Shown here one piece after another: positions 7,629 to 15,866 of a stretch of DNA of 64,000 bases. The first letter of the stretch is position 1; each line of letters starts with the position of its first letter. A program made the position numbers and the translations under genes. Under the pieces are notes generated by a model. It did not search any database. It saw only the letters and a program-made list of their open reading frames with translations, and was not told the origin of the DNA. The stretch is from the NCBI GenBank assembly GCA_019637855.1, contig JAHBUX010000002.1, positions 124,001 to 188,000 of the forward strand, given 5' to 3'. This stretch comes from Bdellovibrionales bacterium. Its GTDB lineage: Bacteria; Bdellovibrionota; Bdellovibrionia; Bdellovibrionales; UBA1609.

Positions 7629-8650
7629 GCGTGCGTAGTCGCCTAACATTGTTTTTGATCGCGGCCGTCAGTTTAGTATTCGGTCTTCTGGTGGCGCGCA
7701 CTATGGTGGACAGTCGCGATCTGCCACGTGAGATGTTTATCGAGAAAAAGCTGCGTGTATTGACCTACGGCACGTTTGTCGGCCCCACCGGCCCGGGCGG
7801 CGAGATCTTAAAACGCTTTGAGAAAGACAAGAATATCAAGATCGAGGTGGTGTCGTCCGCCGACGCCGGTCTTCTGCTCGAGCGTTTGAAGCTGACCCAA
7901 GCGGGAAACCCGGTAGATGTGGTGATCGGCCTGGATCAGCTGCTTATCGAAGAGGCCCAGCAGAAGTTTGAGTGGCAACCGATTGTGGCGGACAAATCCA
8001 AGTGGCATAAGGCGGCGGCGCAAGCGAGCAGCGATCACTTTGTGGCCTTCGACTGGAGTCCTCTCACGTTTGTCTACCGCAAATCGGCGGCGGAAGTTCC
8101 AAAGACATTCGATGACCTCACAGCCCCGGCTTATCCCAAGCAATTTGCTTTGCAGGATCCGCGCACCAGCACCCCCGGCATTCAGTTTTTCCACTGGGTG
8201 AAGGCGCTGAAAGGCGCGGGTACGCTGACCTGGCTTGAGAAATTCAAACCCAACGTCAACAGTGTCTCGCCGACCTGGGCTTTCTCTTATGGTCTGTTTA
8301 AAAAAGAACAGACGCGCTTCGTGTTCTCTTATCTGACGTCGTTGGCCTTTCATTGGGGTGATGAGAAAAATCGCGACTTTGACGTGTTGAGCTTTCCGCA
8401 AGGTCATCCGGTTCAGGTGGAGCTGGCGGCAATTCCCAAGGACTGTCGTGAATGTGAACTGGCGCAAGATCTTGTGCGCAGTTTGCATGAGGAGTGGGCG
8501 CAGCGTTTGATCATGACTAAGAACTATATGTTCCCGGTCATCGAAGGCTTGGAAAAGGGATCGATCTTTGCGGAGCTTCCGCAACTCAAAACCATATCCA
8601 CGGAAACGGGCAAAAATCTAAGTGAGTGGGACAAAGTTTTTCCACGCTGA
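7625..8650 (+). CDS. thiB: ThiB-like ABC transporter substrate-binding protein
   Basis: The periplasmic binding component of a ThiBPQ-type importer, likely for thiamine. An N-terminal hydrophobic segment (about 7-25) serves as signal or anchor. The body carries DVVIGLDQLLIEEA, AFDWSPLTFVYRK, and the strongly ThiB-like LQDPRTSTPGIQFFHWVK, then FVFSYLTSLAFHWG and NYMFPVIEG. The GTG at 7625 overlaps the doxX TGA; a TTG at 7619 and GTGs at 7622 and 7631 are alternatives. Permease and ATPase follow with overlaps. No TPP riboswitch is apparent upstream, so the ligand rests on sequence similarity alone. Confidence 0.78.
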   Translation: MSVRSRLTLFLIAAVSLVFGLLVARTMVDSRDLPREMFIEKKLRVLTYGTFVGPTGPGGEILKRFEKDKNIKIEVVSSADAGLLLERLKLTQAGNPVDVVIGLDQLLIEEAQQKFEWQPIVADKSKWHKAAAQASSDHFVAFDWSPLTFVYRKSAAEVPKTFDDLTAPAYPKQFALQDPRTSTPGIQFFHWVKALKGAGTLTWLEKFKPNVNSVSPTWAFSYGLFKKEQTRFVFSYLTSLAFHWGDEKNRDFDVLSFPQGHPVQVELAAIPKDCRECELAQDLVRSLHEEWAQRLIMTKNYMFPVIEGLEKGSIFAELPQLKTISTETGKNLSEWDKVFPR

Positions 8651-10091
8651 AGAGAGCTCGCGCCTAGGTCTGCGTTGGGCATTGGGATTGCTCCTGCTGT
8701 TTCCCTATCTGATTTGGCTCGCCGAAGTCCGCGAATGGAATTGGCCGCCTGTACATGAGTGGATGCCTTACGTTGTGTACGCCTCTTTTCAAGCTTTGCT
8801 GAGTGCGGGCCTTGCGTGTGTTGCTGGGTTTTTGATGTTTCAAGGTTTGCAGTCTTGGCATCGGCGCGGTTGGGCTGAGGCGGCGCTCTTGTTCCCCAAT
8901 ATCATTCCGCCGTTATTTTTAGTGATGGCTTTGTTTGCTGTGGTCACGCCATGGGCTGCGTTTCCCTATGGCTTAAGCGCCGTCATAGTGGCACATGTGA
9001 TTCTAAACAGTGGTCTTGTTGCCGTGGCTCTTGATCGTTTGTTGCAAGCAAAACTGGGCGGTATGACTGAGACGGCGTGGCTACTAGGTGTGCGTCCATG
9101 GGTGTTTTGGCGGCGTGTGGCGTGGCCACAGCTGCGCGGCGATCTGGCCTGCATTTTCCTTTTTGTCTTCAGTCTCTGTTTCACCAGCTTCTCTATTCCG
9201 CTGCTGCTCAGTGGTGAGCGCTCGGTGACACTCGAAGTGGCCATTTTCGATATCATTCGTACCGAGGGCCGTTGGGACAAAGCGGTTCTGCTCGCGGCTT
9301 TTCAGTCGACCGCGTTACTGGTGTTGGCGTGGCTTTTGCCGCGCCCGTTTTGGCCACAGCGCTCGTCGCGCGCATCGCTGCGCTTGCTTGAGCAACCATC
9401 TCTCAGCGTATTGGTGCTTCTGCCTGCCGCGCTGCTGGTCACCGGTTGGGGACTGGGTGTGGGCGCGAGCCTGGCCGAGGGCATTGAGCCTTTTGTGCGC
9501 GAAAACTTGCCCTCAGCGCTTCTCCTGTCGGCGGCGCTCGGTTTGAGCGTGGGTGTGCTTCACCTGATTTTATTTTTGGCCGTCGCCTATGTTCTGCCGC
9601 ACAATCGTCTTGACCGCTTTTTAAACGGTTACCTAGCTCCTAGCCCGGCGATCACTGGCTTCGGGCTTTTGCTCCTGCCGGTCAATGGTGTGATCGCGGA
9701 CTTCATAAAACTGGTTCTGGCGTTGACGTTGATTTCGTTTCCATTGCTCTATCGCTGGATCGTGCATTCGGCTCTAGCCAGTTTGCAGAATCAAATCGTG
9801 ATTGCCCGCTCACTTGGGGCTTCGTGGTCGGCGATATTGTTTAAAGTCGTGTGGCCACAGGCTGGTGCAAGCTGCTTGCGTGCCTGCGGTTTGGCGGCGG
9901 TGTGGGCCTGTGGCGATTTCGCTCTCTCAGGACTGCTTTTGGGAGAGAATGTGTCGGTGCCCATGTTGATGAATGATCTATTGGGCAACTATCGTTTTGA
10001 ACAAGCGGCGCTATTGCTGATTCCTCTCGTCTTGCTGTCTTTGGCGGTGTACTTCTTTTTTGTGAGGGCCGCACGTTATGTCGTTGGTTGA
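8622..10091 (+). CDS. thiP: ThiP-like ABC transporter permease, two fused halves
   Basis: A 489-residue membrane protein with about twelve hydrophobic segments, built as two tandem permease halves as in ThiP and FbpB. Each half has an EAA-type loop: ETAWLLGVRPWVFWRRVAWPQ about residue 148 and ARSLGASWSAILFKVVWPQA about residue 394. It overlaps the end of the binding-protein gene by 29 bases and the ATPase start by 14 bases, a compact operon. The GTG at 8622 is the first usable start; translation is probably coupled. Confidence 0.83.
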   Translation: MSGTKFFHAEESSRLGLRWALGLLLLFPYLIWLAEVREWNWPPVHEWMPYVVYASFQALLSAGLACVAGFLMFQGLQSWHRRGWAEAALLFPNIIPPLFLVMALFAVVTPWAAFPYGLSAVIVAHVILNSGLVAVALDRLLQAKLGGMTETAWLLGVRPWVFWRRVAWPQLRGDLACIFLFVFSLCFTSFSIPLLLSGERSVTLEVAIFDIIRTEGRWDKAVLLAAFQSTALLVLAWLLPRPFWPQRSSRASLRLLEQPSLSVLVLLPAALLVTGWGLGVGASLAEGIEPFVRENLPSALLLSAALGLSVGVLHLILFLAVAYVLPHNRLDRFLNGYLAPSPAITGFGLLLLPVNGVIADFIKLVLALTLISFPLLYRWIVHSALASLQNQIVIARSLGASWSAILFKVVWPQAGASCLRACGLAAVWACGDFALSGLLLGENVSVPMLMNDLLGNYRFEQAALLLIPLVLLSLAVYFFFVRAARYVVG

Positions 10092-10710
10092 AAACATGGT
10101 TCGTCAATACGACGGATTTAGACTCGAGATCCCACGTTGGGAAATTCCCGACCAGGGCATTACGGCGTTATGTGGTCCGTCGGGCGCCGGGAAGACGACG
10201 GTTTTTCGTATGTTGATCGGTTTAGAAGATTGCCCAGGCTTGAAGTGGAGTTTTCAGGGCGAGGACTTGGCCCAGCTGCCTGTGCCTGAGCGTCGATTAG
10301 GCGTGGTCTTTCAATCCCTCGAACTTTTTCCTCATATGACGGCCGAAGAGAATATTTTATTTGCCGCCGAAGCTCGCCGCTTATCGCAAGACGAAAGCAG
10401 AGATCGTTTACAAGCCTTGGCGCAGGATTTGCGTATGAGTTCGTATTTGAAGCGCAAGGCTGCGGTGTTGTCGGGTGGTGAGGCTCAGCGTGTGGCGCTG
10501 GCACGGGCGGTGATCACGCGACCACTTTTTTTATTTCTCGACGAGCCGTTTTCCAGTTTAGATGCCGAGCTGCGCAGTGAGGCGCGGGCCTTGGTGAAGC
10601 GGGTGATAGAAAAATTTCAGTTCCCGACCTTGCTCATCACCCATGATGAGGAGGATTTGCAGGCGATGGCCAACACCGTGGTGCGCTTGAAAGATGGTCG
10701 ATTGCTTTAG
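10078..10710 (+). CDS. thiQ: ThiQ-like ABC transporter ATP-binding protein
   Basis: The 210-residue ATPase of the importer. Walker A is GPSGAGKTT (about 33-41), the Q-loop lies in VVFQSLELFPHMTAEENI, the signature is LSGGEAQRVALARA, Walker B is LFLDEPFSSLDAELR, and the switch His is in TLLITHDEEDLQAMA. The short size without a C-terminal regulatory domain fits ThiQ. It starts inside the permease gene. It would energise uptake with the two preceding gene products. Confidence 0.85.
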   Translation: MSLVENMVRQYDGFRLEIPRWEIPDQGITALCGPSGAGKTTVFRMLIGLEDCPGLKWSFQGEDLAQLPVPERRLGVVFQSLELFPHMTAEENILFAAEARRLSQDESRDRLQALAQDLRMSSYLKRKAAVLSGGEAQRVALARAVITRPLFLFLDEPFSSLDAELRSEARALVKRVIEKFQFPTLLITHDEEDLQAMANTVVRLKDGRLL

Positions 10711-10736
10711 CGTCGGTCGGCCTGTAGAACCTCCGG

Positions 10737-11966
10737 ATGTTTAAAATCTTCTCGCGCATCAATCTGACTGCCTGGATTTTTATTGCTCTCTTCGCCGGTG
10801 TGGCGCTCGGCCACTTCGCGCCAGATGTCGCACACTTTATCAAACCGTTTCGAACAGTGTTCCTCAATGGTGTGAAGTGCATTATTGCTCCGTTGATTTT
10901 CGCTTCGATCGTGGTCGGTATCAATTCGTCGGGCAGCTTGAGCGGCCTTGGTCGCACGGGTTTTCGCGCCGTCATATGGTTTGAGTTTGCGACGACGGTG
11001 GCTCTCTTTGTCGGATTGTTTTTTGTGAACTGGTTAAAGCCTGGAGCGGGGCTGTCCATTGGTGGGCAGGTGAGTGAGAGTGTGGCGCAAGCGGCAGAGG
11101 TCAAGATGACCTTCGAAGGTTTTGTGGAGCATCTCTTGCCGCACAATTTCGCCGATGCGGTCGCTCGAGGGGATGTTCTGCAGATCGTGTTGTTCTCCGT
11201 GATCTTCGGTATCGCGGTGCTCATGGCTGGAGAAAAGGCTCGCCCGGTTTTGGATTTTTGCACAGGCTTGAACTACGCGATGTTCAAATTCACCGAGATC
11301 ATCATGACTTTGGCGCCGATCGGCGTGGGCGCCGCCATCGCGGGAGCAGTTGCAGAACATGGTTTCGCCGTACTTCTGCCGATGGCGAAAATGATAGGCA
11401 CACTTTATTTCGCCTTAACGGTGTTTATTTTCCTCGTTCTGATTCCTGGCTTATGGTTTGCGCGCGTGCGCATTGGCCGTTTCTTACGTGAGCTGAGACC
11501 CAGCATTTTACTCGCGTTCGCAACCACCTCGAGTGAGTCCGCCTATCCCAGCGCTTTGCAAACCCTTGAACGCATGGGTGTGTCCAACCGCGTGGCCAGT
11601 TTTGTCCTACCACTTGGTTACAGCTTCAACCTCGACGGCTCGACACTCTATCTTTCGATCGCATCCGTGTTTATCGCGCAAGCCGCCGGCATCGAACTAT
11701 CGTGGACAACACAGCTGACGATGATGCTGACGTTGATGTTGACCACCAAGGGCGTCGCTGCGGTCCCGCGTGCCTCTTTGGTCGTGCTCTCCGCCACGTT
11801 GGTGGCGTTTGGTTTACCGTTAGAGGGCATCGCATTGATCATCGGAGTCGACGAGTTCATGGACATGGCCCGCACAGCCACCAACCTGTTCGGCAACTGC
11901 GTTGCCACAACGGTCGTCTCACGCTGGGAAGGCGAGAAGTTAAATCCAGAATTTTCCCGCGACTAA
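10737..11966 (+). CDS. Dicarboxylate/glutamate:cation symporter (DAACS family)
   Basis: A 409-residue secondary transporter importing glutamate, aspartate or C4-dicarboxylates with protons or sodium. Hallmarks are the serine-rich hairpin FATTSSESAYPSALQTLE, the PLGYSFNLDGSTLYL helix, the second re-entrant loop TTKGVAAVPRASLVVLSATL, and DEFMDMARTATNLFGNCVA. Substrate choice within the family cannot be read. It is 26 bases after thiQ and overlaps the end of the convergent adenosine deaminase gene by four bases. Confidence 0.9.
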   Translation: MFKIFSRINLTAWIFIALFAGVALGHFAPDVAHFIKPFRTVFLNGVKCIIAPLIFASIVVGINSSGSLSGLGRTGFRAVIWFEFATTVALFVGLFFVNWLKPGAGLSIGGQVSESVAQAAEVKMTFEGFVEHLLPHNFADAVARGDVLQIVLFSVIFGIAVLMAGEKARPVLDFCTGLNYAMFKFTEIIMTLAPIGVGAAIAGAVAEHGFAVLLPMAKMIGTLYFALTVFIFLVLIPGLWFARVRIGRFLRELRPSILLAFATTSSESAYPSALQTLERMGVSNRVASFVLPLGYSFNLDGSTLYLSIASVFIAQAAGIELSWTTQLTMMLTLMLTTKGVAAVPRASLVVLSATLVAFGLPLEGIALIIGVDEFMDMARTATNLFGNCVATTVVSRWEGEKLNPEFSRD

Positions 11967-12973
11967 CGGGCGAGTTCTTTAGGCCAAACTTTGCGGCGCT
12001 TGGAGATGGGGATGAAACTGTGTTCAGCCGCGATTTGCGAGCACTTCTCCAACTCTTCGTGGCTCAGGCCTTGGATTTGGTGGGCGATACGGAATTCACG
12101 GTTCAGGTTGGTATTGAAGATCCCCGGATCGTCGGTGTTGATCGTCGTCAGAACGCCGTAGTCAAAAAGCTTCTTCAGAGGATGCTCTTTAAGATCGGGA
12201 ACAGCGGTGGTGAGCATGTTGCTGGTGAGACAAAGCTCAAGCGGAATCTTGCGATCGCGGACGGTCTTCATCACAGCTTCGTCGCGATAAATCTGGACGC
12301 CGTGACCGATGCGCTGAGCGCCGAGCACCTCAATGGCATCCATCACCCAGCTGGCAGCTTTGGGGTTCGGGGCTTCGCCGCTGTGAACGGTGATGCCCAA
12401 ACCAGCGGCGGCTGCGCGCTTAAAGAGAGGCGCGAACGGTTTGCTGTCGAACCCCTCTTCATTGTCGGCGATATCTAAACCGACGAACGTGTCTTTATTG
12501 GCGATGGCGAAATCCGTCACCCGTTCGGCATCTTTCACAGGCAAGATGCGCTGGATGATACACACCAGACCTACCGCCATCGGATAAACCTCTTCGGCTT
12601 TGCGCACGCCGCGCACAATGGCCTCGTGGATTTGCTCAAAAGTCATGTCGTGGCCCATGGCCACAAAGGTCGGTGAATAGCGGAATTCGACGATGCGGAG
12701 ATTTTCGTTACGATAGCAATCTTCGGCGGCTTCGAAAGCAATGCGCTCCAAGATCTCGGGGGTGGCCAAGAGCTTTTGCGTGTCTAAAAACTTATTGAGC
12801 ACCGTGCCTAGATCTTTCATCGGCTCAAGGATCATAAAGCGCTCTTGGAACTCACGTTGTGACTTCAACGAGATGCCGAAGCGGGGCGCTAGCTCCCAGA
12901 TCGTATCAGGGCGCAGGCAAAGTTCTAAGTGTCTGTGGAGCTCGGCTTTATTGATTTTTTCGATAGGCGACAT
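11963..12973 (-). CDS. add: Adenosine deaminase family protein
   Basis: A 336-residue metal-dependent deaminase converting adenosine to inosine (or adenine to hypoxanthine in related members). Zinc and catalytic motifs are in order: KAELHRHLE near the N-terminus, TVHSGEAPN about residue 196, the RIGHGVQIY His, and TINTDDPGIFNT with the Asp pair about residue 280. The bacterial adenosine type is favoured over adenine deaminase, but this is not decisive. GAGG precedes the ATG. It is divergent from transketolase. Confidence 0.87.
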   Translation of the reverse strand: MSPIEKINKAELHRHLELCLRPDTIWELAPRFGISLKSQREFQERFMILEPMKDLGTVLNKFLDTQKLLATPEILERIAFEAAEDCYRNENLRIVEFRYSPTFVAMGHDMTFEQIHEAIVRGVRKAEEVYPMAVGLVCIIQRILPVKDAERVTDFAIANKDTFVGLDIADNEEGFDSKPFAPLFKRAAAAGLGITVHSGEAPNPKAASWVMDAIEVLGAQRIGHGVQIYRDEAVMKTVRDRKIPLELCLTSNMLTTAVPDLKEHPLKKLFDYGVLTTINTDDPGIFNTNLNREFRIAHQIQGLSHEELEKCSQIAAEHSFIPISKRRKVWPKELAR

Positions 12974-13021
12974 AGTTCCTCAATCGTAAGTTTTCGACAT
13001 AACGCGCTCAAGGGGATTCTG

Positions 13022-13051
13022 TTGACGCAAAGTCTAATCTCCCGCTAGAAC
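13022..13051 (+). promoter_or_regulatory. Candidate sigma-70 promoter for transketolase
   Basis: TTGACG (13022-13027) and TAGAAC (13046-13051) are separated by 18 bases, ten bases before the transketolase ATG. Such a short leader and the imperfect -10 make this tentative. Confidence 0.35.
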
Positions 13052-13061
13052 CGCTCTCATC

Positions 13062-15077
13062 ATGGAAATCCAAAAACCACTGTCAAAGCCGTTGTTGCTG
13101 GCGGATACGCCGGCCAAAGATCCTCAATTCGCCACCAGCGTGAAGCTGGCCTCCGGTGACACCATTAAGGTGGCCGATCCGCGCGCCACACGGGCTTTGG
13201 TCGCGTTGATGGACATGAACGCCGTGATGGGCGGCGCTGCTAGCCACTGGGGTGGCCCCTCCGCTTTCGCTGATCTTATGTCGGCCGCGCATGGGCTGAT
13301 GTTCGCAGAGGCGCGCAAAGCCGGCAAACCCTGGCATGATCTGTTCTTGTTCGTCAACGACGCTGGCCACTGTGAAAACGGTCTTTACGCGCTGAAAGCC
13401 AACTACGGCTATGACAAACTCACTATCGAAGAATTGAAACACTTCCGTTCGGTGCAAAGCCGACTTACCGGTCACGGTGAGAGTCATTTGTTTCCGGAAG
13501 GCGTGTTGATCAGCAATGGTCCACTCGGCTCGGCCTTCCCGCAAGCACAGGGTTTGGCGATGGCGGATGCAATGGCCGGTCGTATGAATCGCGTGACCGT
13601 AGCCGCGATCAGTGACGGTGGTTGCATGGAAGGTGAGGCGCGTGAAGCGCTGGCTGCCATTCCCGGTTTGGCCGCGCATGGCAAGATGGCGCCGTTTGTG
13701 ATGATCATCTCCGACAACAACACCAAACTCACCGGTCGTATCGACAAAGAGTCGTTCTCGATGGCGCCGTCGTTTGCCGCACTGGCCGATATGGGTTGGG
13801 AAGTTTTGGATCTGTACGAAGCGCATGATTTGCAAGCTTGCACCACTATGCTCGAAGCCGCGTTCAAAAGCGTGCGCGAAAATCCGCACAAACCCATCGC
13901 GATTCACGCCCGCACTATCAAGGGTTACGGCGTTAAGAAAACGTCCGAGTCCTCCAGCGGAGGTCATGGTTTTCCGCTCAAGTCGCCTTCGGAGATGAAA
14001 GCGTTTCTGACGGAAATTTATAACGGGGCCGAAGTGCCGAAGCTGTTTTTAGATTGGGCTGCGGAACAAGAGGCGCAAGCCGCCGCGAAAAAGGGTGGCG
14101 ATAAACCGAGCGTGCCCGAACAAAAGGTGCAGGTCGGTGTCAGTAAAGCTTTGATCAAAAAACGGCAAGAAGGTTTGCCGGTGATCTCTGTTTCTGCCGA
14201 TCTACCTGGTTCTACCGGCGTGGCGGATTTTCAGAAAGCGTTTCCCGCCGCCACCCAAGATATCGGAGTGGCCGAAAGCAACATGATTTCGGTTGCCGCT
14301 GGTGCTTCGAAGTTAGGTTACATTCCCGTGGTCGATACGTTCGCGCAGTTCGGTGTGACCAAAGGAGCTTTGCCGATCACCATGGCTTCGCTCTCACAAG
14401 CGCCGGTGATCGCGGTTTTCTCGCACGTGGGATTTCAAGATGCGGCGGATGGCGCCTCTCACCAAGCGCTGTCATACTATGCGATGCTGTCGTCGATTCC
14501 GCATGTGAAGACCTATTCACTCACATGCAGTGACGAAGCCGAAGCTTTGGTGGGGCAAACCGTCGACGAGTTTGCCGCCGCCGTTCGCGCCGGCCAGACT
14601 CCCGACTCAACCGTGTTCTTCTTAGGACGAGAGAATTTCCCAGCCAGCTATGGCGCCAAAGAATATCGTCTCAGCAAAGCACAGGTCTTGCGCGATTCCA
14701 ACGCTCCGAAGCTGGTGATTGCCGCATCCGGCGCTTTGTTGGGACAGGCTTTGAAGGCGGCGGAAACTCTGGCCGCATCGGGTGTTGAGTGTGTTGTCAT
14801 CAATCCCGCCATCATCAATCACCCGGACGTCGCCACCTTTCGTTCCTATTTGGAAAAATGCGGCGGTCGTTTGCTGACGGTCGAAGATCATCAGGTCATC
14901 GGCGGTATGGGTTCACTTTTGATTCACGCGCTGATGCAACAGGGTGTGAGCTTGAAAGCGCATTCGCTTGGCGTAAAGGGCGAGTTTGGCCAATCGGCCT
15001 ACAACGCCATTGATCTTTACAAAAAGCATGGTCTCGACGCCGACGCGATCGCGACGGCGGCACGCAAGCTGTTGTAG
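13062..15077 (+). CDS. tkt: Transketolase
   Basis: Thiamine-diphosphate enzyme of the non-oxidative pentose phosphate pathway. The 671-residue length is normal. The N-terminal domain carries LTGHGESHLFPEGV, the GPLGSAFPQAQGLAMADAMA segment and the ThDP motif SDGGCMEGEAREA...DNN; the pyrimidine-binding domain has DIGVAESNMISVAAGASKLG; the C-terminal domain has VEDHQVIGGMGSLL. Slight departures (SDGG for GDG) mean a DXS-like or transketolase-like enzyme is a remote alternative. A thiamine importer lies 3 kb upstream, which may be coincidence. Confidence 0.88.
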   Translation: MEIQKPLSKPLLLADTPAKDPQFATSVKLASGDTIKVADPRATRALVALMDMNAVMGGAASHWGGPSAFADLMSAAHGLMFAEARKAGKPWHDLFLFVNDAGHCENGLYALKANYGYDKLTIEELKHFRSVQSRLTGHGESHLFPEGVLISNGPLGSAFPQAQGLAMADAMAGRMNRVTVAAISDGGCMEGEAREALAAIPGLAAHGKMAPFVMIISDNNTKLTGRIDKESFSMAPSFAALADMGWEVLDLYEAHDLQACTTMLEAAFKSVRENPHKPIAIHARTIKGYGVKKTSESSSGGHGFPLKSPSEMKAFLTEIYNGAEVPKLFLDWAAEQEAQAAAKKGGDKPSVPEQKVQVGVSKALIKKRQEGLPVISVSADLPGSTGVADFQKAFPAATQDIGVAESNMISVAAGASKLGYIPVVDTFAQFGVTKGALPITMASLSQAPVIAVFSHVGFQDAADGASHQALSYYAMLSSIPHVKTYSLTCSDEAEALVGQTVDEFAAAVRAGQTPDSTVFFLGRENFPASYGAKEYRLSKAQVLRDSNAPKLVIAASGALLGQALKAAETLAASGVECVVINPAIINHPDVATFRSYLEKCGGRLLTVEDHQVIGGMGSLLIHALMQQGVSLKAHSLGVKGEFGQSAYNAIDLYKKHGLDADAIATAARKLL

Positions 15078-15089
15078 AACTGCGAGCTT

Positions 15090-15126
15090 TGTCCGTGTCG
15101 CCGACCCTTCGGTCGTCGCTCGGACA
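15090..15126 (+). terminator. Stem-loop downstream of transketolase
   Basis: TGTCCG (15090-15095) pairs with CGGACA (15121-15126), and an inner CGACC-CTTC-GGTCG stem closes the loop. It is followed by an A-rich rather than T-rich stretch, so it may be a processing or Rho-type end. A related TGTCCGAGA/TCTCGGACA inverted repeat occurs at 15460-15496. Confidence 0.4.
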
Positions 15127-15179
15127 TAAAACTATCTCTATTCACGCTAGATTCTAGAAGGGCGTAGCCCCAATAATGC

Positions 15180-15246
15180 AAAAGGCGAATCTGCCCGAGC
15201 AGTTCGCCTTTTGGGATCAAGCCTCGCCACTGTGAGGAGGATCCAA
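15180..15246 (+). promoter_or_regulatory. Structured leader of micro-ORF 1
   Basis: Two hairpins in series. The first pairs AAAAGGCGAA-CTGC with GCAG-TTCGCCTTTT around a CCGA loop (15180-15212), terminator-like. The second (15211-15246) pairs TTGG-ATC with GAT-CCAA and CCTC with GAGG, burying the GAGGAGG Shine-Dalgarno (15234-15240) and abutting the ATG at 15246. Confidence 0.6.
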
Positions 15247-15353
15247 TGCGTAAAGACAAGTACTTACGTATTCGGAGAATTCTGGGGGTTATTGAAGTGC
15301 TATTGCGGATAATTTTGTACGTCGTCTTTCTTCTGCGGCAGTTTCTTTTTTAA
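15246..15353 (+). CDS. 35-residue hydrophobic peptide, copy 1
   Basis: Too short for ordinary ORF calling, but supported by a GAGGAGG Shine-Dalgarno five bases upstream and by a diverged second copy in which most changes are silent or conservative. The peptide has a basic start (MRKDKYLRIRR) followed by a hydrophobic stretch with scattered Arg (ILGVIEVLLRIILYVVFLL). A single short membrane-active helix is likely. Size, charge pattern, tandem copies and locked ribosome site are reminiscent of type I toxin peptides, which is inference. No similarity to a named family is claimed. Confidence 0.6.
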   Translation: MRKDKYLRIRRILGVIEVLLRIILYVVFLLRQFLF

Positions 15354-15365
15354 CCCACATCTAGG

Positions 15366-15382
15366 TGCTCCAATGTGTCTAA
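15366..15382 (+). repeat. 17-mer TGCTCCAATGTGTCTAA, copy A
   Basis: Lies 12 bases after the micro-ORF 1 stop. Identical copies are at 15734-15750 and 60415-60431, and the first 15 bases occur inverted at 58347-58361, at the predicted 5' end of the second flagellin transcript. Confidence 0.8.
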
Positions 15383-15547
15383 CGTGACTGAGCATCGGAC
15401 CATGGTCGTGTTCTCAAACCCAGAGGTCAGGATCCAAAGGCGGCTGCGAGGGCACTTTTGTCCGAGATACGAATCGACGTCTGCCTCTCGGACAGCATTG
15501 CGTTCGTAGTCGATCGAAAAAGCATTTCAGCATGGTTTTAAAAATGC

Positions 15548-15614
15548 AAAAGGCGAATCTGCCCGAGCAGTTCGCCTTTTGGGATCAAGCCTCGCTACTG
15601 TGAGGAGGATCCAA
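15548..15614 (+). promoter_or_regulatory. Structured leader of micro-ORF 2
   Basis: The same pair of hairpins as before micro-ORF 1: a terminator-like stem (15548-15580) and a stem covering the GAGGAGG at 15602-15608. Conservation of both stems between copies supports function at the RNA level. Confidence 0.6.
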
Positions 15615-15721
15615 TGCGTAAACAGAAGTATTTACGTATTCGGAGAGTTCTAGGGGTTATTGAAGTGCTGTTGCGGATAATTTTGTACGTCGTCTCTTTT
15701 CTGCGGCAGATTCTTCTTTAG
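15614..15721 (+). CDS. 35-residue hydrophobic peptide, copy 2
   Basis: Same length, start context and charge pattern as copy 1: MRKQKYLRIRRVLG, then a hydrophobic run IEVLLRIILYVVSFLRQ. Differences from copy 1 include several third-position changes (TAC/TAT, CTG/CTA, CTA/CTG) and Ile to Val, as expected for coding DNA under constraint. The stop changes from TAA to TAG without altering length. Likely membrane peptide of unknown role. Confidence 0.6.
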   Translation: MRKQKYLRIRRVLGVIEVLLRIILYVVSFLRQILL

Positions 15722-15733
15722 CCCTGGTCCAGG

Positions 15734-15750
15734 TGCTCCAATGTGTCTAA
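15734..15750 (+). repeat. 17-mer TGCTCCAATGTGTCTAA, copy B
   Basis: Identical to the copy at 15366-15382 and placed the same way, 12 bases after the micro-ORF 2 stop. Confidence 0.8.
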
Positions 15751-15866
15751 ACGTGACTGAGCATCGGACCATGGTCGTGTTTCTAAACCCAGAGGTTAGA
15801 ATCCAAAGGCGGCTGCGAGGGCACTTTCTCAATCCCCAGATTCACACCGCCGATAAGATATCGACT

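Larger units (their letters stand above)
15176..15458 (+). repeat. Tandem cassette copy 1 (leader hairpins, micro-ORF, 3' motif)
   Basis: About 283 bases that recur at 15544-15827, offset 368, differing at roughly one base in ten. Each copy contains a terminator-like hairpin, a hairpin over the Shine-Dalgarno, a 35-codon ORF, and the 17-mer TGCTCCAATGTGTCTAA (15366-15382 here). The 85 bases between the copies hold the inverted repeat TGTCCGAGA/TCTCGGACA. Confidence 0.85.
15544..15827 (+). repeat. Tandem cassette copy 2
   Basis: Second copy of the unit at 15176-15458, with the same order of hairpins, micro-ORF and 17-mer. The stem arms of both leader hairpins are unchanged; the change seen in the leader falls in a loop (GCC to GCT). 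The copy ends within the run-up to the gene at 15867. Confidence 0.85.

Noticed and set aside
15849-15856. Perfect GCCGATAA, a sigma-28 -10 match, before the gene at 15867
   Set aside because: No TAAAG-like -35 at the required spacing (the bases there are C-rich), so likely chance.
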